This document shows positions 1 to 6,229 of a stretch of 7,613 nucleotides of DNA, piece after piece. The notes under the pieces are model-generated. The model saw only the letters and a program-made list of their open reading frames with translations. It ran no database searches and was not told where the DNA came from. The DNA lies in assembly GCA_020054965.1 (NCBI GenBank), contig JAIMZO010000067.1:1-7613 (forward strand), given 5' to 3'. The first letter of the stretch is position 1; every line of letters starts with the position of its first letter. The position numbers were made by a program, and so were the translations under genes. Origin of the DNA: Spirochaeta sp. (GTDB taxonomy: Bacteria; Spirochaetota; Spirochaetia; Sphaerochaetales; Sphaerochaetaceae).

Positions 1-404
1 ATGATGAATTGTTTCCTATATACCCCAGTAGGATTCACTTCAGGAGGGAATGGCGGGGTGTTCTTGAATGGCATGATTACGTTGGTATAGTGGGGTTTAT
101 CCCACCCTTGCACACTCCACGCCCCAGGAACCCTGATAGGATCAAAGGTAAGGTCGCAATCCGGTTGGATTACCGCGTCCTCTAATTGAAGAGGCGTATC
201 ATAATACCTGAAGGACCACATGCCGTTAAGCATGACCTGGTAAGGGGATACAAGGCGATCCCATCCTTCAGGGCCCTCTTTTGCCCATCGAATTGCATCT
301 TCTGCAGAGACAAACGCTGGTGGCAGGCTGTTGGCAGGAAGCCGATTAACTGAAGTGAGCGATGGCTGTTGCCAAGCTTTGTGGTGGAGAAACAACGTAT
401 CCAT
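1..404 (-). CDS. lacZ: Beta-galactosidase (GH2), N-terminal part, runs off the left edge
   Basis: Partial gene reading leftward off the window; 134 codons are visible with no stop. The protein opens with a typical LacZ N-terminus: an early WQQPSLTSVNRLPAN stretch (the 'W-x-x-P-x-x-x-x-x-N-R-x-P' start of large GH2 beta-galactosidases), then LNGMWSFRYYDTP, VPGAWSVQGWDKPHYTN, and PPFPPEVNPTGVYRK near the edge. These belong to the N-terminal sugar-binding jelly-roll domain; the catalytic TIM barrel lies outside the window. Family members hydrolyse terminal beta-galactosides such as lactose in the cytoplasm. The ATG at 404 is chosen because AAGGAAGG stands 5 bases ahead and the protein then begins at the usual family position. 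A sugar ABC permease fragment ends 17 bases upstream, so the two were one operon. That permease and everything above it are truncated, so the native promoter appears to be lost. Whether the rest of lacZ is intact cannot be seen. Confidence 0.9.
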   Translation of the reverse strand, partial: MDTLFLHHKAWQQPSLTSVNRLPANSLPPAFVSAEDAIRWAKEGPEGWDRLVSPYQVMLNGMWSFRYYDTPLQLEDAVIQPDCDLTFDPIRVPGAWSVQGWDKPHYTNVIMPFKNTPPFPPEVNPTGVYRKQFI

Positions 405-409
405 ACGAA

Positions 410-417
410 CCTTCCTT
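410..417 (-). promoter_or_regulatory. Ribosome binding site of lacZ
   Basis: AAGGAAGG on the minus strand lies 5 bases before the ATG at 404, inside the 17-base gap after the permease stop codon. It fixes the lacZ start and shows that the gene's translation signal survived the decay upstream. Confidence 0.75.
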
Positions 418-421
418 TGTG

Positions 422-652
422 TTATTTGACCGAACCGAGCACCCCTTCAACGAACCGTCTCTGCTGGGTAAAGAAGAGGATCAAGGTCGGCAGGGTCGTA
501 ATGGTGACAGAGAGCATCAGAATACCATAATCGGTAGTATACCCCGCAGTCAGGCCGGTGATCAGGAGAGGCATGGTCTGACTATCCTGACTTTGCATGA
601 TGATCAGAGGCCATAGGTAATTATTCCATGCATTCATGAATGTAACAATAGC
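422..652 (-). pseudogene. Sugar ABC transporter permease (MalG/LacG type), C-terminal remnant
   Basis: Only about the last 75 codons of an inner-membrane permease remain. The reading begins AIVTFMNAWNNYLWPLI, matching the conserved 'F-x-x-x-W-N-x-[FY]-L-W-P' segment of binding-protein-dependent sugar permeases. It continues through a hydrophobic last helix (GILMLSVTITTLPTLILFF) and ends QQRRFVEGVLGSVK, the classic tail of the MalG branch (usually '..Q-K-x-[FL]-V-x-G-[IL]-x-x-G-[AS]-[VI]-K'). Intact members have about 270-300 residues and carry an EAA loop that contacts the ATPase; that loop is missing here. An ATG at 637 could open a 71-codon frame, but it lies within the conserved core, so it is not a genuine start. 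Upstream of about 652 the sequence changes to a plus-strand LuxR-type fragment. lacZ follows 17 bases downstream, so the lost transporter probably imported galactosides; that substrate is inference. Confidence 0.85.
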
Positions 653-750
653 AGACGGTACGGAACAATATCAGCTCCATCTATGCAAAATTGGAGGTGA
701 AAGATCGCTTTGAGATCATACACTTGGCCAAGACCATTCACTATCACTAG
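652..750 (+). pseudogene. LuxR-type transcriptional regulator, C-terminal HTH remnant
   Basis: Reading plus-strand codons from 652 gives QTVRNNISSIYAKLEVKDRF, followed by EIIHLAKTIHYH and a TAG at 748. This matches the end of a LuxR/MalT-type helix-turn-helix domain: the recognition helix ('S-x-x-T-V-[KR]-x-[HN]-[IV]-S-x-[IL]-[YF]-x-K-L'), then the short dimerisation helix after 'V-x-[DN]-R'. In this family the domain sits at the extreme C-terminus, so the stop is natural. A TAG at 649-651 and minus-strand permease homology lie immediately upstream, so the rest of the regulator is gone. The fragment has no start codon, ribosome binding site or promoter. It points away from the permease/lacZ remnant, as expected for a regulator once divergent from the operon it controlled. 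Confidence 0.72.
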
Positions 751-828
751 ACATTTTATCAAATTTGTCATCCTGCAGGCTCGTGCTTGTTCTCACAGTA
801 TGAGAAACTGAATGCAGAGAAGCCTACT

Positions 829-1346
829 ATGAAACGTTCTCCTATATTATTACTTGCGCTTGTTGTGTCACTTGGACCGCTCTCCGCTCGGGAAAACAGC
901 GTTGCAATCGGCGGACAACTGGGGTTCACCACCAGTGGGGTTGTTGCTGATGTAGGTCTGGGGAACCTCTATCTCCAGGCAGGCATCAACTATCCTCTTG
1001 GAATAACATACATTGCGTCCACCACCGACTCAAGTGAAAAATTCTTTGACATTTATACCTTCAACGCCGATATCAGCCAAGCATTCGCACTCAGCGATTC
1101 CTTCGACCTGAAAATCGGGGTGGGAACCACCGCCTTCACCAATTTCGGTCCGGTGTTGACCGGCTTTGCAGGCCCAGTCGTAAAGGGAGAGTACTGGATT
1201 CCTGACAAGAAGACAGGAATATTCCAGTGATGGCCTATGGAATAATTGAGGATGATGAGACATTCGACGGTGGCGTTTTGTTTGATCCCCTCTTCCCACT
1301 TGCAGGCTTGTTCGCCTCTACCGTCGGCGTGTTGTATGCATTCTAG
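829..1346 (+). pseudogene. Exported, probable outer-membrane beta-barrel protein, frameshifted
   Basis: I do not recognise a named family. From the ATG at 829 the protein starts MKRSPILLLALVVSLGPLSA, a clear signal peptide with likely cleavage after residue 20. Alternating, Gly- and aromatic-rich strands follow (VAIGGQLGFTT, LGNLYLQAGINYPLG, FDLKIGVGTTAFTNFG), typical of small outer-membrane barrels. The frame stops at TGA 1228-1230 after 133 codons. A second frame continues at once as PVMAYGIIEDDETFDGG and ends FASTVGVLYAF with TAG at 1344-1346. A terminal Phe after a beta strand is the usual barrel-assembly signal, so this is the true C-terminus. Restoring one base between about 1205 and 1224 would give one protein of about 172 residues. 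An ATG at 787 is in frame but would put 14 residues before the signal peptide. The weak GAGAAG upstream of 829 is the only ribosome-binding candidate. A sequencing error is the main alternative to a real mutation. Confidence 0.6.
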
Positions 1347-1370
1347 AATTCTGTGCTGAACAGTATACAG

Positions 1371-1397
1371 GGAAAGGCTGGGCCTCTCTCTTTTTTT
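1371..1397 (+). terminator. Probable rho-independent terminator after the barrel gene
   Basis: AGGC-TGG-GCCT forms a short stem, extended by A-T and G-C pairs beyond one A/C mismatch. It is followed by CTCTCTC and seven Ts at 1391-1397. The stem is weak but the T tract is good, and it sits 25 bases after the restored stop of the barrel gene. Confidence 0.45.
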
Positions 1398-1491
1398 GGT
1401 TCCTTCCACCAGATTACCTGTACAACTTGTTTACATTGCAAGAAAAGAGCAAGAGAAAAACATCCTTTCTATATTAGTTTTTGTCGTTTTA

Positions 1492-1520
1492 TTGCAGTAA
1501 TATCAAAAACATGTTATAAT
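1492..1520 (+). promoter_or_regulatory. Sigma-70-type promoter of the kamA-ablB operon
   Basis: TTGCAG (1492-1497, four of six matches to the -35 consensus) and a perfect TATAAT (1515-1520) are separated by 17 bases. A TG dinucleotide one base before the -10 box (1512-1513) makes it an extended -10 promoter, and the flank is A/T-rich. Transcription should start near 1527, giving a leader of about 120 bases. No operator is obvious. Confidence 0.75.
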
Positions 1521-1572
1521 GGCTTTATCCAATACAAGAATAGTTGCCATTTTATCGGAGCAATCATTCGAC

Positions 1573-1587
1573 CACAGACCTTCTGTG
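1573..1587 (+). other. Small stem-loop in the kamA leader
   Basis: CACAGA-CCT-TCTGTG is a perfect six-base-pair hairpin with a three-base loop, about 62 bases before the kamA ATG and inside the predicted leader. No T run follows, so it is not a terminator. The leader does not resemble the much larger lysine riboswitch. A role in mRNA stability or regulation is possible but unproven. Confidence 0.35.
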
Positions 1588-1649
1588 TGCCTAGGGAATT
1601 CTTTACCTTTGGAATATCACCAGAAGAGAACCGTACAGGAAAAAGACCC

Positions 1650-2981
1650 ATGCAATTTACCGATTCAGAACAGCAGATAGTAGACCGTTTCGACACTGAT
1701 GTCAGCAGAGAACGCTGGCGTGACTGGAAATGGCAGCTCAAGCATTGCATCAAGGATGTTGCAACGTTTGAGAAACTGCTTGACTATACTTTCCCTGAAG
1801 CAAAACGAAAGGACATTGAGGCAACTATTGCAAAGTTTCCCATGGCCATCACACCCTACTATCTTTCACTCATTGATACCGACAATGTGGAGAACGATCC
1901 AATTTTCAAGCAGTCGTTCCCCGATGTCCGGGAGTTGGATATTGCAGACTATGACATGGAAGATCCCTTGCACGAGGATGCAGACAGCCCGGTTACCGGT
2001 ATTACGCACCGTTATCCAGACCGTGTGCTCTTCTTGATCAGCAATACCTGTGCAATGTATTGCCGTCACTGCACCAGGAAAAGAAAGGTCGGCGATGTGG
2101 ACAGCATCCCTGACCGCCAGCAGATCAAGGCTGGCCTCGATTACATCAGAAGCACCCCGCAGGTTCGCGATGTCCTGCTCAGTGGTGGAGACCCCTTGAT
2201 GCTTTCTGATGAGTACCTTGAATGGATTATCTCAGAGTTGAGAGCGATTAAACATGTCGAGATCATCAGGATCGGGACCAGGATTCCTGTGGTACTTCCC
2301 TACCGGGTGAACGAGAAACTGGTGAATATGCTGAAGAAGTACCACCCCCTATGGATCAACACCCAGTTCAACCACCCGCGTGAACTTACCAAATCCTCGC
2401 GCAGGGCGGTGGAAATGCTCGCTGATGCAGGAATCCCCATGGGCAACCAGTCTGTCCTGCTTAATGACGTGAACGACTGTCCCAGAATCATGAAAAAACT
2501 CGTCCAGAAACTGACCTATAGCAGGGTAAGACCCTACTACCTCTACCAGTGTGACCTCTCTGAGGGACTCACCCACTTCAGGACCTCAGTCGGCAAGGGT
2601 ATCGAGATCATGGAGAGCCTCAGGGGCCATACCAGTGGTTTCTGTGTACCCACGTATGTCATCGATGCACCAGGCGGTGGTGGAAAGATTCCCATCATGC
2701 CCAACTACATTCTCTCCTGGTCCACGAACAAGGTAATTCTTCGTAACTTCGAGGGTGTCATCACGACATACCGTGAGCCGGATAACTATTCCTCAGTTAT
2801 GTGCGATCGTAATTGTGAAAAATGCACCCTTGAGTTGAAACTGGATGACAGTGATGAGTTCAAGGCACACGGTATTGAGAAGCTTTTGGCGGATTACGAT
2901 GACAGTTACTCCCTGACTCCTGAGGGGCATGTATCGATAAGCGAGGCATATGCTGAAGCCAACAGTGTAGAGGAGCGCTAG
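1650..2981 (+). CDS. kamA: L-lysine 2,3-aminomutase (radical SAM, PLP)
   Basis: 443 residues. The enzyme moves the alpha-amino group of L-lysine to the beta carbon, making (S)-beta-lysine, using a [4Fe-4S] cluster, S-adenosylmethionine and PLP in the cytoplasm. The radical-SAM motif CAMYCRHC gives cluster cysteines C134, C138 and C141, and R143 follows. [10 protein letters not shown] (176-185) is the SAM-binding GGDP loop. D302 ([10 protein letters not shown]), D339 and K346 (DAPGGGGK) match, with a constant offset of nine, the substrate-binding aspartates D293/D330 and the PLP lysine K337 of the Clostridium subterminale enzyme. C277 plus C385, C389 and C392 fit the family's structural zinc site. 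The ATG at 1650 is chosen because it gives the normal N-terminus and length (the Clostridium protein has 416) and has AGGA plus an A-rich purine run just upstream; the open frame further left is non-coding. ablB starts two bases after the stop, so the product is probably made for acetylation to an osmolyte rather than for lysine fermentation. Also called ablA in that role. Confidence 0.96.
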   Translation: MQFTDSEQQIVDRFDTDVSRERWRDWKWQLKHCIKDVATFEKLLDYTFPEAKRKDIEATIAKFPMAITPYYLSLIDTDNVENDPIFKQSFPDVRELDIADYDMEDPLHEDADSPVTGITHRYPDRVLFLISNTCAMYCRHCTRKRKVGDVDSIPDRQQIKAGLDYIRSTPQVRDVLLSGGDPLMLSDEYLEWIISELRAIKHVEIIRIGTRIPVVLPYRVNEKLVNMLKKYHPLWINTQFNHPRELTKSSRRAVEMLADAGIPMGNQSVLLNDVNDCPRIMKKLVQKLTYSRVRPYYLYQCDLSEGLTHFRTSVGKGIEIMESLRGHTSGFCVPTYVIDAPGGGGKIPIMPNYILSWSTNKVILRNFEGVITTYREPDNYSSVMCDRNCEKCTLELKLDDSDEFKAHGIEKLLADYDDSYSLTPEGHVSISEAYAEANSVEER

Positions 2982-2983
2982 GA

Positions 2984-3823
2984 ATGGGTGATATGAACGA
3001 CACCTTAGTGCATCTGGATGGGGCGCTTGTGCAGCATGGAAAGAGCAATGACCGGATCTACTTGATGGATTCGGGCACTGCTGATGTTTCGCTGCTGGTT
3101 CCCAAATTGGTGAAATTGGCAGGAGAAAACGGTTACGGAAAGATCTTTACCAAGATTCCCCGCTCTATCTCCGCGCCATTCCTGGACGCGGGATTCCTGA
3201 TCGAGGCAACGGCAGAAAAGCTCTTTCACGGCGAGGAAGAAGGGCTCTTCCTGGGAAAGTTCCTTGACAGGAAGCGCCAGGAGGAGAAGCTCTGTTCTGC
3301 ATATGATAGAGTGCTTGCATTGGCTCTCTCTGCTAAGCGAAGGAAACCAAGGCGGAAGTACTCTGTACGTCTATGCTCCAAAGAGGATGCTGCGTCAATG
3401 GCAACAATCTACGGCAAGGTCTTCGACTCCTACCCCTTTGCAATTGATGACCCTTCGTTCATCATGAAAACCATGGATGAGGGTACCATCTACGCTGGGA
3501 TTGAGGAGGATGGCAATCTTGTTGCGCTGGCCTCAGGAGAGTGCAGCTTCAAGGAAGATGAACGTTTCTCTGAGATGACTGATTTTGCCACCCTACCCAA
3601 CAAGCGTGGCAACGGGTATGCCCTCCACTTGCTTGCATTCCTGGAAGATGAGCTCAGGGAGAGAGGAATTCTTACTGCCTATACCATTGCAAGGGCTATC
3701 TCGCCTGGTATGAACATCACCTTCGCCAAGGCCGGCTACACCTATGGTGGCAGATTACACAACAATACCCATATTGCAGGAACTATCGAGAGTATGAATG
3801 TATGGTACAAGAGCTTGGCTTGA
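2984..3823 (+). CDS. ablB: Beta-lysine N6-acetyltransferase (GNAT family)
   Basis: 279 residues, close to the usual size of the family. It transfers acetyl from acetyl-CoA to the epsilon-amino group of beta-lysine, giving N-epsilon-acetyl-beta-lysine, a compatible solute known from methanogenic archaea and some bacteria. The GNAT fold occupies roughly residues 125-275. Its acetyl-CoA pyrophosphate-binding loop is visible as KRGNGYA (207-213), followed by the helix LHLLAFLEDELRERG. The family-typical end FAKAGYTYGGRLHNNTHI (248-265) is also clear. The first ~120 residues are the family's own N-terminal region. The start follows the kamA stop by two bases, with GAGGAG in the kamA tail as ribosome binding site; ATG 2993 (Met4) is an alternative. 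Coupled translation with kamA is likely. There is no terminator behind it: a broken symporter gene begins within about 20 bases, and read-through to the hairpin at 4858 is expected. Confidence 0.93.
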   Translation: MGDMNDTLVHLDGALVQHGKSNDRIYLMDSGTADVSLLVPKLVKLAGENGYGKIFTKIPRSISAPFLDAGFLIEATAEKLFHGEEEGLFLGKFLDRKRQEEKLCSAYDRVLALALSAKRRKPRRKYSVRLCSKEDAASMATIYGKVFDSYPFAIDDPSFIMKTMDEGTIYAGIEEDGNLVALASGECSFKEDERFSEMTDFATLPNKRGNGYALHLLAFLEDELRERGILTAYTIARAISPGMNITFAKAGYTYGGRLHNNTHIAGTIESMNVWYKSLA

Positions 3824-3841
3824 CCAAAGATTGTACATAAT

Positions 3842-4827
3842 TTTTCGCTTGTAACCATTGTTATCACTGTCTATGCAGCCATGGGTGGTCTCTGGTCTGT
3901 CACCCTCACCGACTTCATCCAGGTTTTCCTGATCGTTATCGGTATGGTAGTAGCCGTTCCTTATGCCCTCAAACTGGCCGGCGGCTGGGCAACAGTCAAA
4001 CAAACAGTACCAACTGAGCATTTCAGCCTCACTGAAGGTATTGGAGGCTGGGGCCAGATTATTGGCTTTGTCATCATGTATGTAGCCACCTTCTCCGTCG
4101 GTCAGGAAGCTGTCTCCCGCTATTATGCAGCACGTGGCGGAAAAGCCGCTGTACAAGGCTCAATCATTGCAGCAATCGTTAATTTCCTCTTTGCCTTCAT
4201 CCCGGTTATCCTTGGCCTGGCCATGCTCAGCTTGTTCAACCAGAACCTGCTCGATGGGAATGTGGTTGACGCACTATCTGGCAATAGCCGCTATGCACTT
4301 CCCGCATTGGCTGTGGCAACCATGCCTGCAGTAGTAACCGGTATTCTCTTTGCCGGCATCATCAGTGCGACGATGAGCTAGGCAGACAGTGATCTGCTTG
4401 GCGCAGGTTCCATCTTCGGCAGCGACCTATACAAGGTATTCATCCATAAGGGAGCCTCAAGTGCGCAGGTCATGCGGGTGACCAAGATCACCATGGTTGT
4501 CATTGCCCTCTTCAGTCTGGTCACGGCACTGGTAGCTGACAATATCCTCACGCTTCTCGCATTCTCCTTCACCCTGAGAGCAGCAGGTATCTTTTCCCCT
4601 ATGTAAGGGGCCACTTCTGGAAAAAGTCCTCCAGTGCAGGCTCCACTGCCTCGATACTCAGTGGAAGTATCGTATTCTTCCTGATGGATACGGCTATCAT
4701 CCCCTCCATCCCTGGCGTGAACAACATAATTCCCGGGCTGTTGGTGAGCCTGGTGGCTTTCCTGATCTTCAGCAAGGCATTCCCTCCAAAGAGTGAGTCA
4801 TTCGACCTACTCTATGAAGAGGACTGA
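3842..4827 (+). pseudogene. Sodium:solute symporter (SSS family), 5'-truncated and doubly disrupted
   Basis: Remnant of a cation-coupled uptake protein of the inner membrane. Homology begins mid-protein at FSLVTIVITVYAAMGGLWSV, matching the segment around the fifth helix, so about the first third is missing and no start codon remains. The frame runs through YVATFSVGQEAVSRYYAARG and GIISATMS, where a TAG at 4379-4381 stands in the SSS signature; relatives read 'S-A-x-M-S-S-A-D-S', so a serine TCG probably became TAG. The same frame resumes with ADSDLLGAGSIFGSDLY. A second lesion follows in TTTTCCCC (4592-4599): one lost T shifts the frame, and the sequence goes on as PYVRGHFWKKSSSAGSTAS to the natural end ESFDLLYEED with TGA at 4825-4827. 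Substrate unknown. Its place between an osmolyte operon and a diaminopropionate lyase allows either an osmolyte or an amino-acid substrate. It is not a functional gene as read. Confidence 0.92.
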
Positions 4828-4857
4828 TGCAATAACACAAAATCTCTCTTAGCCAAT

Positions 4858-4883
4858 GAAGCCGTCGCAGTTGCGACGGCTTC
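4858..4883. terminator. Hairpin terminator between converging transcripts
   Basis: GAAGCCGTCGCA at 4858-4869 and TGCGACGGCTTC at 4872-4883 are perfect reverse complements, giving an 11-base-pair G/C-rich stem with a four-base loop. On the plus strand it is followed by T-rich TTATCT, on the minus strand by ATTGGC. It therefore best ends the kamA-ablB-symporter transcript, and it lies 26 bases past the dpaL stop, where it may also stop transcription from the other side. Confidence 0.75.
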
Positions 4884-4909
4884 TTATCTACACGCAGGCA
4901 TTGTTGTTT

Positions 4910-6154
4910 CTACAGATTATGCCAATACTCCTTGGGAACGGGATTGGCACCTTCCCAGATAATCTGGCGGAAGTGGATCGGATCGGTATTCCCCTCTGTA
5001 TTGATGAAAAGCACCTGGCTCTCCTCATCCAACCCCAGCGCGTCCTTCAGCTCTTTGAGTCCTGAATACTGCATGATGCAGGCAAAGGCACCAAGCGTCA
5101 CAGCCCCACTCTCTCCACTGATGATGAGGGGATCGCCATTGAGCGGCGTTGCATACATTCTCATACCCTTTGCAGCTACATAATCTGGGACCTTGATGAA
5201 TGCATCAGCATCCTCTTTGAGAATCTCCCATGCGATGGGACTCGGATCTCCACAGGCAAGCCCGGCCATGATGGTATCGAGTGCACCCCCAACAGAGTGA
5301 GGTTTCCCATCCCCGGCAAGCGCACTTTCATAGATACAGGCCGCTTTGTCCGGCTCAACTACGATACATTTCGGTGCATCCTGCCCAAAGAGCGCATGAT
5401 AGAACCCAATTGCTGAGGCTGCCAAGGCACCAACACCTGCCTGTATGAAAAGATGGGTCGGCTTCACAATACCGACACCGGTGAACTGCTCCTGGGTTTC
5501 TGCAAGCAAGGTAAGATAACCCTGCATGATCCAGGTGGGGATTTCTGTATAGTTGTCCCAGCTTGTGTCACTGATAATGATCCAACCGTTCGCCTCTGCA
5601 TCTGCAGCAACCTGTCGTACAGCGTCATCATAGTTGCCGTCCACGATCACGACCTTCGCTCCATTGCTCTTGATTGCATCAATGCGTCGTGTACTTGTTC
5701 CAGAGTGAACGTAGATGACACATTTGAAGCCCAGGCGTTTTGCCGCCCACGCAATTCCCCGTCCATGGTTCCCATCGGTTGCACTGGCAAAGGTAAGATC
5801 ACCAACCTTATCCTTGACTTCCTGGCTGGCAAGATACTCAAAGGATGTGTCAGGGCCGGAGAGACCCAGCAATTTCTGGAGATATCGATACAGGGCAAAG
5901 GAACCTCCCAAGACCTTGAAACTGTTCAACTGCAAGCGACTTGACTCATCCTTGGTCCAGATACCGCCTACACCAAACATTGCTGCCAGATTGGGCAACC
6001 CCTGCAGTGGACTCATTCTGTAGCCAGGAATTTGTCGATGGAATCGGCGGGAACACTGGGCTTGTTTCATGGAAAAGAGTTCCTCAGCCAGGCGGGTGTT
6101 CTTCTGGTGGGGCTCACGAACAATGTACGATATTTCCTGATGTGTACCGGTCAT
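4910..6154 (-). CDS. dpaL: Diaminopropionate ammonia-lyase (PLP, fold type II)
   Basis: 414 residues, against 398 for E. coli YgeX. The enzyme splits 2,3-diaminopropionate into pyruvate and two ammonia in the cytoplasm, feeding carbon and nitrogen metabolism. The PLP lysine is K80 in RLQLNSFKVLGGSFA. FASATDGNHGRGIAWAAKRL holds D127 and the Asn-His that cradle the cofactor. IISDTSWDNY holds D196, and IPTWIMQGY follows. D127 and D196 correspond to the two catalytic aspartates (120 and 189) of the enterobacterial enzyme. QAGVGALAAS (238-247) is the glycine loop that binds PLP phosphate. The family tail NTEGNTDP is present. These motifs separate it from the related threonine dehydratases, where the loop is usually SGGG. 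The ATG at 6154 is preferred over an in-frame TTG at 6166 because GGAGG stands five bases before it, and the TTG overlaps that site. Single-gene unit on the minus strand, converging on the broken symporter, which might once have imported its substrate (inference). Confidence 0.92.
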   Translation of the reverse strand: MTGTHQEISYIVREPHQKNTRLAEELFSMKQAQCSRRFHRQIPGYRMSPLQGLPNLAAMFGVGGIWTKDESSRLQLNSFKVLGGSFALYRYLQKLLGLSGPDTSFEYLASQEVKDKVGDLTFASATDGNHGRGIAWAAKRLGFKCVIYVHSGTSTRRIDAIKSNGAKVVIVDGNYDDAVRQVAADAEANGWIIISDTSWDNYTEIPTWIMQGYLTLLAETQEQFTGVGIVKPTHLFIQAGVGALAASAIGFYHALFGQDAPKCIVVEPDKAACIYESALAGDGKPHSVGGALDTIMAGLACGDPSPIAWEILKEDADAFIKVPDYVAAKGMRMYATPLNGDPLIISGESGAVTLGAFACIMQYSGLKELKDALGLDEESQVLFINTEGNTDPIHFRQIIWEGANPVPKEYWHNL

Positions 6155-6159
6155 ATCAT

Positions 6160-6164
6160 CCTCC
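6160..6164 (-). promoter_or_regulatory. Ribosome binding site of dpaL
   Basis: GGAGG on the minus strand is followed by ATGAT and then the ATG at 6154. The five-base spacing fixes that start and argues against the TTG at 6166, which would overlap this site. Confidence 0.75.
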
Positions 6165-6199
6165 AATATGTTAATTACTTATATACTTCAATTTTCTTC

Positions 6200-6229
6200 A
6201 TTAAACTACTAATATCAGCAAATATTCAA
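6200..6229 (-). promoter_or_regulatory. Possible sigma-70 promoter of dpaL
   Basis: On the minus strand TTGAAT (6229-6224) and TTTAAT (6205-6200) are 18 bases apart in a strongly A/T-rich stretch, 46 bases before the dpaL start. They match four and five of six consensus bases. Other A/T-rich boxes nearby (for example TATAAG) lack a paired -35 element, so this is only the best of several candidates. Confidence 0.4.

Larger units (their letters stand above)
1347..1649 (+). other. Intergenic region between the barrel pseudogene and kamA
   Basis: This stretch of 303 bases holds no gene I can support. It contains a terminator-like hairpin with a T run near its left end, an A/T-rich zone (about 1440-1520) with the kamA promoter, and a transcribed leader of about 120 bases before kamA. 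The kamA reading frame stays open leftward to 1353. However, that extension would cover the promoter and has no family-like sequence, so it is not coding. Confidence 0.7.

Noticed and set aside
362..616. 84-codon open frame on the plus strand
   Set aside because: It is antisense to the lacZ start and permease tail, and its composition and sequence are not protein-like.
661..684. Minus-strand reading IDGADIVP, resembling the EAA-loop of sugar permeases just upstream of the permease remnant
   Set aside because: It is the antisense of the conserved ISSIYA of the plus-strand LuxR domain, lies far too close to the FMNAWNN segment, is in another frame, and lacks the rest of the EAA motif.
1353..1649. 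Upstream extension of the kamA reading frame by 99 codons
   Set aside because: It would contain the promoter and leader, has no family similarity and no ribosome binding site; the ATG at 1650 gives the standard N-terminus.
1527..1649. Lysine riboswitch in front of kamA
   Set aside because: The leader is too short and contains only one small hairpin, without the multi-stem core of that riboswitch.
4379..4381. TAG read as pyrrolysine or another recoded amino acid
   Set aside because: The position is a serine in the family, and the same gene is also 5'-truncated and frameshifted; ordinary decay explains it.
5453..5944. 163-codon open frame on the plus strand
   Set aside because: It lies wholly antisense to dpaL, whose catalytic motifs are intact; it is a shadow frame.
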